DNA of 64,000 nucleotides from Colias croceus (lineage: Eukaryota > Arthropoda > Insecta > Lepidoptera > Pieridae): the NCBI RefSeq assembly GCF_905220415.1, contig NC_059562.1, forward strand, positions 141,501-205,500, given 5' to 3'. The position numbers were made by a program, and so were the translations under genes. Under the pieces are notes generated by a model. The model saw nothing but the letters and a program-made list of their open reading frames with translations. It searched no databases and was not told the origin of the DNA. Positions 1 through 12,000 of the stretch are shown in pieces. Numbering within the stretch: position 1 is the first letter of the stretch; each line of letters begins with the position of its first letter.

Positions 1-1005
1 CCAAGGGGCGTAGCCCAAAAGGTGCACAAACACGATTGTATTTCGTCTTAAACGCAGGTCGAAATAAAACGCAGTTTAATGGCATTTAAACGTGTTTTAT
101 TTAGTATTTCAGCCGCAAGCGAATTCACAACGCGCGTGGCGTGACAAATGTTTTGATTCCACAAAATATGAAGCCTACGTTATCTAGAATATTAAGAGGG
201 CTTATTCAATTTAACGCAAGTCAAAATCTCCGCGATCTATTACGATAGATCGCGGCTTGCGCTATCCTTTTACTATGAACAGCATAGGTCCACAGGAGAG
301 CGCCGAGCAACATGTCCTCTCTCTGGAAAGGCTCGCTGCCGACTGATTTTATTCGGGTCGCGCGCAGTGTTTTATAGTACTTTAAAAAAAATTGTAGAAA
401 AATAATAGAGGTACCTTAGTTGATTTTTTAAATTTTATCTTATAAGTAAGACGTTCTTTTATTGCAATATGTATAAATTATATTCAACTAAGTCAAATAT
501 CTTGGTGAAAATTATCATTTTGTCGACTATAATTTCTAAAAAAATTCACATTGTTCGGATTTTAATTTCGTAAGTTAGGAGTCCAAAATAAAAAAATCTT
601 TTAACTAACTATTTTAATAAGGATTTTTGCAGTTAGTTAAAAAAAAATGTGTGTTAGATCTGTCAGCAATTTCAGATATTTTTAGCTTCGAAATTGACAC
701 TAAAAGTGAAATCAAGTAATCATCGGCTCAGTTATCTTGATGGTATTCACAAATACTGTATTAATTGAAATAAACTCTTAACTAACTATATAGACAATAA
801 AATTTCCTAAAATTATTAGTAATTCATATGTTTGTAAGATAAGTGGTTGATGGACAATCTGGTTTGGAAAATCACATATTTGAGCCAAACAGCGCACGGA
901 CCGCGTACACGGCCTTAAGAAATTTGGTATTTCAACAGTTCTTTGATTAATTATCCTTTTATATTTTTCAAATGAAAACATAATATTATCCGGTAAAGAT
1001 GCAAG
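1..1005. other. AT-rich non-coding stretch
   Basis: No open frame here has coding character. The first 350 bases are less AT-rich than the rest and hold the hairpin listed at 230-255. The remainder is plain AT-rich intron-like or intergenic sequence. Confidence 0.6.
230..255. repeat. Short perfect hairpin
   Basis: CCGCGATCTAT (230-240) is followed by a TACG loop and its exact complement ATAGATCGCGG (245-255), an 11-bp stem. A second, shorter pairing (GCAAG 216-220 with CTTGC 256-260) lies outside it. It is probably a relic of a DNA transposon end. Nearby GTCCACAGGAG-like sequence (about 287-305) recurs inverted in the GC-rich island near 28470. Confidence 0.6.
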
Positions 1006-1178
1006 GTATGTAGTAGGGTTGTAACGGAGGCCTTCTTAGCGGAGGCGGAGGCGGATGCGGAGGTAAAGAGGTTCGCCTCCGCGGATGCGGAGGTTAACGG
1101 AGGCGGAGGCGGAGGTGAAATTTGTTGGGAAAATATAAATAAATTTATGATTAATAGAGTCAGCAACATTTATTTATA

Positions 1179-1372
1179 TCCATACTTACTAATATTATAA
1201 ACGCGAAAGTAACTCTGTCTGTCTGTCTGTTACTCAATCACGCCTAAACTACTGAGTACTGAACCAATTTGCATGGAATTTGGTATGGAGATATTTTGAT
1301 ACCCGAGAAAGGACATAGGCCACCTTTTATTGTGAAATATGTACCACGGGCGAAGCCGGGGCGGACCACTAG
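1179..1372 (+). mobile_element. Helitron-like non-autonomous element (family B), nested in hAT
   Basis: It begins TCCATACTTACTAATATTA and ends with a GC-rich hairpin region (ACGGGCGAAGCCGGGGC) and CTAG before T, with no target duplication. An internal GTCT microsatellite seed follows the 5' end. Very similar copies lie at 30905-31095 (+) and 59486-59668 (-). Confidence 0.85.
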
Positions 1373-1760
1373 TTATATAATAATGTGTACAATTGTACAT
1401 ACATGTTCATGATTCATCTTAGTAATCAAAATTGACAAGAGGCAAATTATATTTTACGAACAAAAGCTTTGCGGCTTTTTCACCTTCTAAGCGGTTTCAC
1501 AAGGGTTCGTAAATTAAACCAGCAGCACAAATAACTGTTCGCTTGGCACTGAACTTGGTGGTGCCGATAAGTAAATGCGAACTATGGGAGCAAAAACTTT
1601 ATATTTAATGTTATATCTCCACAACATTATGGGATCTTCCTTGACGAACGAACGCTTTGACAAGTTGATTTCTGTGATTCATTCACTCACACTCCCACCA
1701 CCCACTTGGCCGTGTTCCCGCGGCTTAACCCATTTACCACCGAGCGGCCCAATGAGACCG

Positions 1761-1787
1761 AGACACAATAGATTTTCTATTGTGTCT
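1761..1787. repeat. Perfect 12-bp hairpin shared with 20203-20225
   Basis: AGACACAATAGA and TCTATTGTGTCT pair perfectly around a TTT loop. The core and about 15 bases beyond it recur at 20203-20240, so it belongs to a repeat carried within the hAT element rather than being unique sequence. Confidence 0.7.
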
Positions 1788-2171
1788 GTGACTCTGGGGG
1801 CTGGTGGGCAAACTCTCGACCATTTCACTTGAAAACACGCAGCCGAGCGGCCGCGTCGCCTAGCGTCGCTCCTTGCGCGTTGTTTGTGATCGTAAATGAA
1901 CTTCCGATATGACTCCGCATAAATATTGCGGAAGCGGATGCGGAGGCGGAGGTTAAATTCTTTGCGGAAGTTCCGGAGGCGGAGGCGGAGTTCCGTTACA
2001 ACCCTAGTATGTAGTATGTACTATGTAGATTCATTTAATGTTTCAGATAATGTATGCGGGGAGAAATTTGAAGCCACATTGCCTATAGGCATATTAGGTA
2101 TATTATACAGAACTGGGTATATGGTTAACACGCTAATTAATATACCCAAAGAAATACTAGATATAAAAATA

Positions 2172-2350
2172 CTAGCTGTGCCTCGCGGTTTTACACGCGT
2201 GGCTCCGCTCCTGTTTGTTTTAGCGTGTTATATATAGCCTATAGCCTTCCTCGAAAAATGGGCTATTTAACACCGAAACAATTTTACAAATCGGACCAGT
2301 TGTTCCTGAGATTAGCGCATTCAAACAAACAAACTAACTCTTAATAACAT
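2172..2350 (-). mobile_element. Helitron-like element (family A, Lep1-type)
   Basis: In this orientation it starts CTAGCTGTGCC and runs through the conserved blocks GCTCCGCTCCTG, TAGCCTTCCTCG, GGGCTATTTAACACCGAAA, ATCGGACCAG and GATTAGCGCATTC. The distal end is eroded. This is the commonest family in the window. Confidence 0.85.
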
Positions 2351-3835
2351 TATATATGTATATTCATAATATAGATTAATAAATTTAGCTCTCCTAGAGA
2401 CAACACTATTTAAAATCTACACAATTATTACTTGGAACAAGAGCAGACCTCTTTATTTGATTGGCATTCACACTGTCAAAACTATCTTGAAAATAATAAA
2501 TAAATGCACACCTGCCACTTGTCACAATGCTCAGCGCTGTCAATTATCCAGCAGGTATGCGGATTCGATGCTCAGCATATGCTAAATGCTTTTTATTTGT
2601 GCATGCATATGCACGGATTGCAAGTAATAAAGATGTATGAATCTGGTTGTAGCAAGTTTTTTATTTTGTTCTGAATGAGTGCGCTTGGAGTGAAATATGT
2701 TTCATTTGTTATTGTTAAATGATTGTTTTTAAATGTTACGTATTTCTTAATATGTTTTATGTTATCAATGTGAAGGTATATATTATAAATAGGTAGGTAA
2801 ATAACTAGGTAGTTAGGATGCACAACATGGATGTTTAACATGCTTTCTTTACCTACTTTGAAGGTATTGAGGAACTTGTTTGTAAAACTGTAGAAATATA
2901 GAGTAACATTTCTCATGATGATAAAAAATTGTTTACACCTTACTCGACATGTAATCAGGCATGTCACAAACACAAACTTTTAGCTTTCCTACTTATGTTA
3001 TAGGTATGTTAATTTTATTTTATAAAGCATACATCTAAATTCTTCACAAGTGCAGAGTTAGAATACTTACTTATATGGCAAACACGAATATTTTCCGCCA
3101 AATGACTAACTCGTTTGCATTCCTATCACAAAACATATTTGCAACGCATGGTGTCACATTTTACATGAATATAAAGACAAGCAAACGTGTGTGAAACAAT
3201 TACATATGTTTGTGTGTAACTTCGCGAACTTTCTAAATTATCTCCACATAAAGGGGTTCCGTATGATTCCACAACACGAGGAACGGAAACATTTGTTCAA
3301 TCAGCTGGTAAATGATAAGCTAGTTGATTTAATAACTGTTTATTTCCTTATTATTATCTCTATCAATATATCTTTAAGTAATAATAATAAAAATAAAAAA
3401 ACTGGAAGGTTGAGCAGCTAGGTCGACTAGCATCGGTGGGTCGAAATTCATATTATAACGAGTCCATTCACAGAACATGCATTCCATTGCACGTAACGCG
3501 ATGAATCATATTATATTCATATCAATAAACCAGAAGCATGTAAACTATGGAAACATGTCGACATGAATTTGATTTTGGGGTGAAAAGAGCACTCATTCAT
3601 TGGGACATAATCCACATCAAAATAACATTGACTCTATAAATTAACACCATAATTTTACCTTAACGTAATAAAGTGTTAATAATAGTTTGTATGGTTGTTA
3701 AGCTCTATTAAATTCATCTTTCGCGAAATGGATATTCGGTTTCCAAATAGCATTGAATTTCAACCGATAATGAACGAATGGCCTAAGTACATTTCAATTA
3801 GCTTGTGTGCATCAGAAGCTATTATAATATACTTA
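2351..3835. other. AT-rich stretch, no gene seen
   Basis: Open frames of up to 126 codons occur, but their composition is AT-driven, without GC3 bias or recognisable domains. I see no repeat of known type here. Confidence 0.55.
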
Positions 3836-4016
3836 CTAGCTGTTCTCCGCAGTTTTACGCGCAGTGCTCCGCTCATGTTGGTCTTAGCGAGATGATATAT
3901 TATAGCCTATAGCCTTCCTCGATATGGGCTATCCCATAAGAATTCAAATCGGACCAGTTTTCGAGATTAGCGTGTCAAACATACAAACTCTTCAGCTTTA
4001 TAATATAAGTATAGTT
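3836..4016 (-). mobile_element. Helitron-like element (family A)
   Basis: CTAGCTGTTCTCCGCAG lies at the left end, followed by the TAGCCTTCCTCG block and the CTCTTCAGCTTTATAATAT end that marks this family. It has several small deletions compared with better copies such as 35881-36071. Confidence 0.85.
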
Positions 4017-4028
4017 ATAGATATGTGC

Positions 4029-4046
4029 GTGTGTGTGTGTGTGTGT
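4029..4046. repeat. (GT)9 microsatellite
   Basis: An uninterrupted GT run directly next to the 5' end of the family A copy, the common Helitron/microsatellite association in Lepidoptera. Confidence 0.9.
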
Positions 4047-5215
4047 TATAGTTGCCAAATGTGTTGGCGCTTGGCCAGCGATGCCTGACCCCTGATGGCC
4101 AACAACGCACTTGATATGGAGGGTTTAGAGAATCGGTCGAGATTAGCTTTTTTATAAACGTATTTTACGGGTATTCTACAGTGAATTGCGTTTGTTTTTT
4201 GGTTGAAGGCAGGTTAAATCTGTATCAATGTTGTCTATTTTTTGTTGTTTTTCCACTCAATGAAATTTTGATATACCTACCTCCCTATAAATTGTTTTGT
4301 TTCTACTTTATCTATTATATATTTAGCCGTATATTTTAAATTGTGGATTTAGGCTCTTACTGTCATGTGACCAAATGTCTATTACAAATAATGTTTACCT
4401 ATTTATAATCCTGTAGAAACAATTTATATAAAACAGTAGATATAGATATTAGATATCTTAAGCTAAGTGACAGAGAACATTTCAAATTGCGAAATACACG
4501 TTTATCTTCCACAATATTTTAACTGCATTCATTCGACATCTGTTTCTCGCGGATTGTTTATTTTAATAACATCGAGATTTCACCGCAAAATATTTGGGTT
4601 AAAAAAATAAGGCAAATATAACGACGGTGGCGGACGTCACTCCAAAAATTAAGTTAAAATTAATTTGCAAAGTTGAAATTCGGGTCCTAGGGTAGCGGTG
4701 TCGACTCTGCGCTGAAGTTTGTCCAAATCTGAATATTTATAACGGACGGACGAACCGACTGTTTCCGTTTGATTTATCGTATCTGATTTACATTATTTGG
4801 TAACGGGTGAAAATGAAGCTATTGTGACATAGGTTTTGTGATATCTCACATAATTTTACATAACTTTGCGTGTCTTTGGAAATCTTAATTATATTTATAA
4901 ATAGAAATAACCGATAATTGTGTTGTTAAGCGGAAAACTCGAGAAGGGCTGAGCCTATTACTTTTCAACATATTTTCATGTCTTTACCTATGTAGATACG
5001 TTGTTGTTATGAATAGAAAAAATAAACCTACATTTTTACTACTCATTGAAAGAAGACGATGGACATTTAAAAATAACCTCAAATCCGAGTTCAAGCAGAA
5101 AACGTTTTGTGTCTAAATTTAAAAACAAACCGCTGCGATTTAGATGCGATTCATTCGATATATTATTCTTTCAGTAAATAAATAGTTCTTTGTGTGCGGA
5201 AAAAGTGTTGTATTT
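4047..5215. other. AT-rich stretch with one Helitron-like fragment
   Basis: No gene is seen. About 4905-4970 (GTGTTGTTAAGCGGAAAACT, then a CTCGAGAAGGGCTGAGCC block) resembles the 5' half of the element at 35623-35793 and is probably a decayed copy. Confidence 0.45.
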
Positions 5216-6096
5216 ATGTTACCGGAAATGTATGAAATCAAGGAATTGTATACAATTCCTAGGAAATGTGTACAATTCCGATACCATTTAGGAAATGTAT
5301 AAAATATTGTTTAAAAAACTATTTAATGCATGCATATCCTAGGAAATGTATGCTCTTCCTAGGAATTGTATACAATTCCAATATCGTATTAGGAAATGTG
5401 TAAAGTAAATGCTTTCTGTAATAAAACACGTTGTTATTTTTTTATTATAGCTCTTATTGATACAATCGGGTAACAGTCATACCGTAAAATTGTAATAATA
5501 TTATGTTCATATTATTATTTTACTAATTAACATTTTAAAAATCAACTATCTAACTTTTAACGTAAATATCACAAAATCAACTTATATTTATTCTTATAAA
5601 ATCCAATTTTCATTTGGCAAGTAATCAGTCCCCTCGTCCCGCTGTCCCCGCGTATATTTGGCGCAGTCGAATTTTATAATCCGCCGTATTACATTACGGC
5701 TAGCTATTTTAATATGCCGAAAATTCGTCTTTTTCCAAAATTCTACAAAAAGACGGTCGCGAGCCGACGGAGCCCTACTTCGTAGGGCTCCTATTTCTGT
5801 GTAGTTTTAAAAAACACGAACCTAACCTAACCCACCCCCTTATCCAAACCAAAAATTTCTGATTACGAATTATCGGCATAGTTACTACAAAATGCCGACC
5901 GTTTGTAAACGGCCATATTAAATACAATTTGCCTGCGACCGATAGCTCTTTCCGATAGCTATTTAGGAAATGTATAGATTTCCTAGGAAATGTGTATAAA
6001 ATAATTTATTTCACATATTTCCGAGTGATTTTAGGAATTCTATACATTTCCTAGGAATTGTATACAATGACGGATTACATACATTTCCGGTAACAT
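5216..6096. mobile_element. Inverted-repeat DNA element with subterminal palindromes
   Basis: The ends match as inverted repeats: ATGTTACCGGAAATGTATG at about 5216-5234 and its complement at about 6077-6096. Each flank holds a cluster of AGGAAATGTATAC / AGGAATTGTATACAATTCCT motifs in both orientations (5238-5403 and 5962-6071). The middle is GC-richer and includes a 10-bp hairpin and two CCTAA units. Dense subterminal repeats suggest multi-site transposase binding. No transposase is present. The superfamily is unknown and the flanking duplication is unclear. Confidence 0.75.
5769..5791. repeat. Perfect GC-rich hairpin inside the 5216-6096 element
   Basis: GGAGCCCTAC and GTAGGGCTCC form a 10-bp stem with a TTC loop, at the centre of the element. 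Confidence 0.75.
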
Positions 6097-7987
6097 TTAT
6101 ACCTAAAAACCTGCAAAAATATTACTGGAATACAGTCTTCCACGAAATTTTGACAAAAGCACCTTAAACTACATTTTTAACTACAAACAAATAAGAAGTT
6201 AATATACCTACTTATACCGACGAGATTGCTTTCAAGTAAATTTATATTTCCAAAGGTATACAGGGGCTAAAATCGAAATAAATTCCCTGAGCGTTGTCCC
6301 AAGGTGTATTAATGGAATTAATTATACTGGTCTTCATTACTGTGTAGTTCTCATTAGCGGTGGGCGTCTAATTGAATATCGGTGTTGTATGCAAATCGGA
6401 CCAGTAATTAGGGTCTGATAGCACACGACTAATGTGGGACCTAGGTACTTGGTATTAGTGGCTGATGTTCGAAGGTACTTACTAGTGATCGAGGTGTGAA
6501 TATTCGATTATAAAATTATGCTCAAGTCACGGAATTTTCATGTGAACGGAATTTTATTTAGTAAATTTGAAAAATAAGAAGTGGACCTAGTAAAGTTAGC
6601 AAATCTTTATTATATTAGACTATCTAATACGTGTAAATATACCTAATATGTATATACTCTAAAATGCAGTTTCATCTTGCTTAGAGTTGCTTATTTTTAA
6701 CACATAAGTTCCATAAAATTTATTGTTCTTCTTGATAAGCTCTATTTTAATAGTAGTATGGTAATTAAAAGAAACTCATTAAAATAACAATTAATTATGT
6801 ATAGGAATGGTCCTACATACTTATGACCATAATTTTAAGTAACATGCGCACGCGCCTGTCTATATTTTCATAGAAACGAGGATGTGTGTCCGCTCCTTGA
6901 AGGAAACGGACAGTGTAAATCATTTAATTGATTTATTATTTCATTTTAGATTATCATAATAATATGCAACTGGTTTTAATGTAATAGCTAAAATAGCTGT
7001 AGTATTAGACTCTACATAAAAGTTTCCTTAAGATTTTTACCTTTACGACTCTACCTACATGTTTCGATTTCTCTATGACCAAATATTGTTTGATTCATAT
7101 TATTATATTCATATTATAGAACAGAACATCCCTACCTCTAAATTTAAAAGAAATTTTAATTTCTTTTGTCAGTAAACAGATAAAATTTGGACGCAAGAAA
7201 GTCATCCTACATTCCTTTTCAAGTTAATGTGTATTCAGAGACTATACATTCTTAAATAAAAACGTATGTGTCATTAAATTCTTGAACAAATTGTATTAAA
7301 AATGCGTATAAACTTTACTTCGTCATCGATTCTTAAAACTGATGCCTATACTCAGTCTCCCTGAATATCTATAGCTTTATAAAGCCTTGCAATAATCTAT
7401 AGTGATTGTCCTGAAATGTACGCCATTTTGAATCTTATTTCCTGGAAATAAGAACCGTCCTTTAAACAGACCGCGTAAATAAAAAAGGGACAAGACTCAG
7501 GTAGAGAATTGAATACAAAGATGCGTTCCCTTGCGTTTCTTAACAAACTTTTATTTCCTCTCGCCCAAGCGTTTTTCAGCTCTATCTTCGTGGACTTTGA
7601 GTTTATTTTCGATCGGAAATATATAGGTTTAAATACTTCACTTCTTTTACGATCGCTTATTGGCGGTCAAAAATGTTTCCCAGTTAAAGTTAGGTTAGTT
7701 TCGATTCGGATGACGGTATACGATCATGTTCTAAATGTTAGTGTGTTCTAATTAAGTGTAAGTTTAATTAGTGATGTGTGTATGTGTGTGTGTGTGTGTG
7801 TAATAAGTGTGTGTGTATAATACGTGTTTCGTGCCTGTGAACTTTGGATATATTACGGTAAAGGATTTTCACATGTGTATAATTAAGTAATTGTCATACA
7901 TTATATAGATTAGAGTGATGTTAATGAGCAAAACGATTAGGTATTCTCTTTGTAATGAACCGTTTTACGCAAGACTACATTATATAT
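6097..7987. other. AT-rich stretch with a GT microsatellite
   Basis: No gene or clear element is seen. The 80-codon frame at 7509-7751 has no recognisable domain and AT-driven codons. An interrupted TG repeat lies at about 7775-7820. Confidence 0.5.
7775..7820. repeat. Interrupted (TG)n microsatellite
   Basis: TG-rich run with a clean core at about 7781-7801, then a TAATAAG interruption and a further (GT)n block. Confidence 0.85.
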
Positions 7988-8105
7988 TAATCCTACTAAT
8001 ATCATGAATACAAGGGGATGTTTGAATATGTGTTGCCCTATTTAATACAAAAACTACAGGCCAATTTGGACAAGAATTGTTTGAAAATAGATTATCTTAT
8101 ATCTA
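7988..8105 (+). mobile_element. Decayed 5' fragment of a Helitron-like element
   Basis: The order CCTACTAATATCATGAATAC, then ACAAAAACTACAGGCCAATTT resembles the 5' half of the family D copies at 22599-22812 and 46793-47010. No 3' CTAG end follows. Confidence 0.4.
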
Positions 8106-8331
8106 TTATATACTACTTTTTACCGGTTACTAGGTAAAATTACACTTACAAATTCACTATGGAAGTATTAAACTTTGTATAATAATGTTAGTAGTATATC
8201 GATATATCATAAACCGGAAACAGGTGTGGTTATGAATATGATATTTAATTTAATGTTTAAACGTGCTTAAAATCATCTTTAAAGCTTTAGATAATGAACT
8301 CCGAGGGAAATGGATACAAATATAATAAATA

Positions 8332-8507
8332 CTAGCTGCGCTTCGCGGTTTCACCCGCGTAGCTTCGTTCCTGTTGGTCTTAGCGTGATGATATAATATA
8401 GCCTATAGCTTTCCTCGATGGGCTATCTAACACTGAAAGAATTTTTCAAATCGGACCAGTAGTTCCTGAGATGAGCGCGTTCAAACAAACCAGCTTTATA
8501 ATATAAT
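8332..8507 (-). mobile_element. Helitron-like element (family A)
   Basis: CTAGCTGCGCTTCGCGG starts it, and the TTGGTCTTAGCGTGATGAT, GGGCTATCTAACACTGAAAG and ATCGGACCAGTAGTTCC blocks follow in order. It lacks the usual CTCTT before CAGCTTTATAATAT. Confidence 0.88.
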
Positions 8508-9907
8508 GCAATAATGATACAAACATAAACATCTTTTTAAAAACGTAACTACGTATGAGTAACTACTGTCTTACTTAACTAAGATGTAGACTAACCTAGG
8601 TGACGTGAGTTCAAGGTGATTGAAAGTACATATTATGTTAATCCACACATATTTTCTGGTAGCGCATTCGAAGGAAGACGACAACACTGTAGGGACGAAA
8701 TGATTACATATCTCAGTATGGAGTTCCAACTTCCATCCTAATTACTAGAAAAAGTATTTATGTTTTTAAATAATTACTCCTTCTTTTAAATAAGTGTAAC
8801 GTAACATAGTACTTTTATAGAGTCTATGCTTATCTGACTTATGGTATCTACTTATAGAATGTAATAGCGCTGGACGATGATGTGTGAAAAATAATCACAT
8901 AATAAACTAATAAAACGTAATAAAAACAAGTAATTCTTGGACACACCCACACAAATAGCACACCCGATTGCAAAGTTAAACTATCCAAAACATCAAAATC
9001 TATCAAACCGTTAAATAGGTACAGTTCCGAGAACATATTATAATGAAAGAATAATAATAAAAAGGGATCGGCCGGTGGTCGAAACACGATCTTCTACAAA
9101 CACCCTAACGCCTCTCACCTGCGCCTGCGTTCCACTGCACGTATCGTGATGAAACTTACATTCAACAAATCTGCATTGTGGAACTTAAAGCTAAAGTAGG
9201 TACCTACAAACGGCGGGCTTATGGCAAAAAGCTATCTCTACCAATTAATTTTTCTAGTATACATATGATCACGATGCGTGGAGTGCACAATAAAATACAT
9301 ATGAGATGACTCACTGTGTATACTTATTACCTAGATACCTATAAAGAAATAGCTGACGTCCTTGGTTGCGTCCTTGGTTGCGTCCTTGGTTGCGTCCCTT
9401 GTGGACCCGGGATAAAAAGAAAATTAAATATAAGTACTTAGCCGTTACTCGCTTAACGTGTAGCTTTATAGGGGTAAAATAATATTTAAAATCAGTTGAA
9501 TAGTTTTTGAGGTAAATCGTAAAAAACAAACAAACAAAAAAATCTGATCGGTATAATATTAGTCGAGAAGAACCATAGAGATTATTTAATTTTACAACTT
9601 AAGTATTTTATTACTGTAGGTATGTGTTTAAGAAATACCTATGTTTTATATACCGAGATTTATTTCAGATATTGATTCTTAGAATTGTCGGCTCGGATTA
9701 TACATTTTGGAGTTTTGTAGAGACAAGAAGATTTACGGATTACAATTAAAATACGGTTTTGTCTCAAATACGTGAGGTTTTGCCGTTTAAGCTGTTATCA
9801 CAACTATAGAGTTAGGAATTTATTACTCCAATGCTAGAATTGCTCTTAAACTTAAATCAAATGCTTATCAATTTTCAGTTTGCAAGATAAATAAAACATT
9901 TACGACA
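8508..9907. other. AT-rich stretch with a minisatellite
   Basis: No gene is seen. The only structured feature is the 12-bp tandem repeat at 9358-9398. Confidence 0.5.
9358..9398. repeat. 12-bp minisatellite, 3.4 copies
   Basis: The unit GTCCTTGGTTGC is repeated three times exactly, then partially. In the minus reading this gives a NQGR peptide repeat, but the surrounding frame has no other coding character. Confidence 0.85.
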
Positions 9908-10105
9908 TCACTAAATATGTAGTATAAAAGAAAGCATCGCTTTTCGCATTCTGTGTGTCAGTATGCTTATTGCTTAGATCTATAAAATTACGCAATACAT
10001 TTTGATGGGAATTTAAATATACAGAGTGGTTATTGAGGAAGGTTTTTGTACATATAATTTGTTAAGATTTCTACGAAGCGGGCGAATCCGGGCGCGGAAA
10101 GCTAG
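9908..10105 (+). mobile_element. Helitron-like element (family C)
   Basis: Starts TCACTAAATATGTAGTATAAA and ends GCGGGCGAATCC...GCGGAAAGCTAG before T. The central part is more diverged than in the 44327-44510 copy. Confidence 0.8.
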
Positions 10106-11178
10106 TAACAATAGAATATGATGTTATAAAAACATAATTGTGGTATGTGCGGTCGGCAAGACTACGCTATCCATCTATCTCGTAGATCCAATATTATTAC
10201 AGCGAACATACATCTCTGTCAATGATTATTTTTATATTAAATATCAGGTTTGTGAGGAAAATGAACGTTACTGTAATAAAATTTACGACCTAGGGATCTC
10301 ATAGGTCAATAAATTAGTTATAACTTAACATTAAAAGCTTTTAATAAGAGAATAGGGATTTATAGATTTTGTAGATAGGTAAATAGAGATGTAGATACCT
10401 ACATTAAATTTATTTACTAATAAGTGCACAACTAATTTCTAGGTAGTTATATTGTACATAACTCTGACACTCCCTATGTATATTTTAAGATAATTATTGC
10501 CTCAGTTTTTAATTGCATTAGGTTTGGTGTATCTATCTAACTACAAAAAAGGATTTTTCAAAAGTAAAAGTCATTTTCATTTCATTCAAATTTATTGGTT
10601 GCAAGATATGTAGCACATTATTGAAATTAAACTCATAATAATACAACACATAGATAACTATGACTACTTAGATAAAACAATTAAAATTAAAATTTAAAAG
10701 AATTAAAACTTAAAACACATTGTATCAGCTTAAAATGAACCAACGCAAATAAAGCAAAACCTCATTTAATAATATCAAGCATACATTTGAAAAAGTATCG
10801 AGTTAATAACGGGAAAGCGCTGCTAATTTCATTAAACGCTTATCTCAATAAAAACGCAATTCATCCGCCGATAATCGCCTTACTCGATGCAAACAATTCA
10901 TCTGAGGAGAAACAATTTCATTGCAAACGTACAGATCTTTCTGGAAAAACAGAGATGAGATAGAAAACACATCGTTATAAAGCCATCACTTGAACTGACA
11001 AAAATAATGATGCTGTACTTCCTCAATATTTAAATGTGGATTTGGTTTTTGAAACGCTCGCTTTAATTGTGTTTTCAACTGCGGGTAGTTTGCGAAGTTG
11101 GGAATTTTTAGCGTGTTAGCTCTTGTTCTACATGAAATGGCGTGTATCGTTGTTTTGTATGTTCCGTGTATTATATTA
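10106..11178. other. AT-rich stretch, no gene seen
   Basis: Nothing coding is visible. Around 10575-10600 a TTTCATTCAAATTTATTGG string resembles the 3' tail of lepidopteran retroposons on the minus strand, too short to call. Confidence 0.45.
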
Positions 11179-11206
11179 CTAGCTGTGCCACGCGGGTTTT
11201 ATTTAT
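11179..11206 (-). mobile_element. 3' end fragment of a family A Helitron-like element
   Basis: Only CTAGCTGTGCCACGCGGG followed by TTTTAT is left. The rest of the element is missing. Confidence 0.6.
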
Positions 11207-11739
11207 TGGATCATGTTACAAAATATAAAATACAAAAAATAATAAAATTAGCATAAATTAATTCCATGTATTTTGAATAATGAGAACTATCATTGACTCT
11301 ACAATCGCTATAAAAAGATACCTTATTACATCTTAATATGCAATCTAAAGAAATTAAGTACCTATATTATTTTGTATTTGCTACTTCTAATTAAATACGT
11401 TTATATAGGTAGTTATTTGTCAAAGTAAAATAGCCCTTTAAATGCAAAACTAAACAAGTTGAAAGCAAAGCAAAACGCAGTGCAATATAGAAATGAACTC
11501 TCCATTGCCTTGTTTGTTTAATGTATGGTTTTGTAAATAATAAATAAATAGGAAATGGTACGTAAATAATTTGTTGGCCATTCGAATAATTAAATGTTGA
11601 ACTATTGTGACTTATGTAGCAACAATTGTTTGCGAAGCATATTCATAGAGTTCATAGGGAATGATAAAGATCATTAATTTAATAGATGTTTAATGATTCA
11701 GTAGTTTACTCCCTCGGTATTTAAATCTTATATCTTTTA

Positions 11740-11791
11740 TTAATGTGTAAACAGATAGGTACAAAAAAGTACCTATCTCTTTACACATTAA
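11740..11791. repeat. 23-bp hairpin with one mismatch
   Basis: TTAATGTGTAAACAGATAGGTAC-type sequence at 11740-11762 pairs with 11769-11791 around an AAAAAA loop, with a single mismatch. It could be a miniature transposon relic. The 6-nt loop is small for an animal pre-miRNA. Confidence 0.75.
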
Positions 11792-12000
11792 TATATGGAC
11801 TGCTGACTATCTAACATCATTAACAAATAATAATCGTCTCTTTTTAAAACTCAGTCATTTAACTATTAAATGGAACCATTTCCAAACATAACATATACTA
11901 TTTTCATGTTATCATTATAATACAAAACATTACAAAACATCGAGAAAATATTTATTCTTTCTACCAAAACAATATTCGCAATAAATGTGACTTTAAATTT

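Larger units (their letters stand above)
1014..2006. mobile_element. Non-autonomous hAT-type DNA transposon, 993 bp
   Basis: The termini are exact inverted repeats: TAGGGTTGTAACGGA at 1014-1028 and its complement ending at 2006. An 8-bp duplication GTATGTAG flanks it (1006-1013 and 2007-2014), the target-site size typical of hAT elements. Just inside both ends are arrays of GGAGGCGGA-type repeats, likely subterminal transposase-binding sites. No transposase frame is visible. A Helitron-like element sits inside near the left end. The exact flanks suggest a fairly young insertion. Confidence 0.9.

Noticed and set aside
2593..2973. 126-codon minus-strand frame
   Set aside because: It is the longest frame in the window but lacks coding composition and any domain.
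5815..5840. Telomeric (CCTAA)n repeat
   Set aside because: Only two full units, inside a transposon. Too few for a telomere or interstitial telomeric array.
9311..9529. Gene with NQGR peptide repeat
   Set aside because: The peptide repeat is just the 12-bp minisatellite in one frame.
11740..11791. microRNA precursor
   Set aside because: The stem is short and the loop too small; no known mature sequence recognised.
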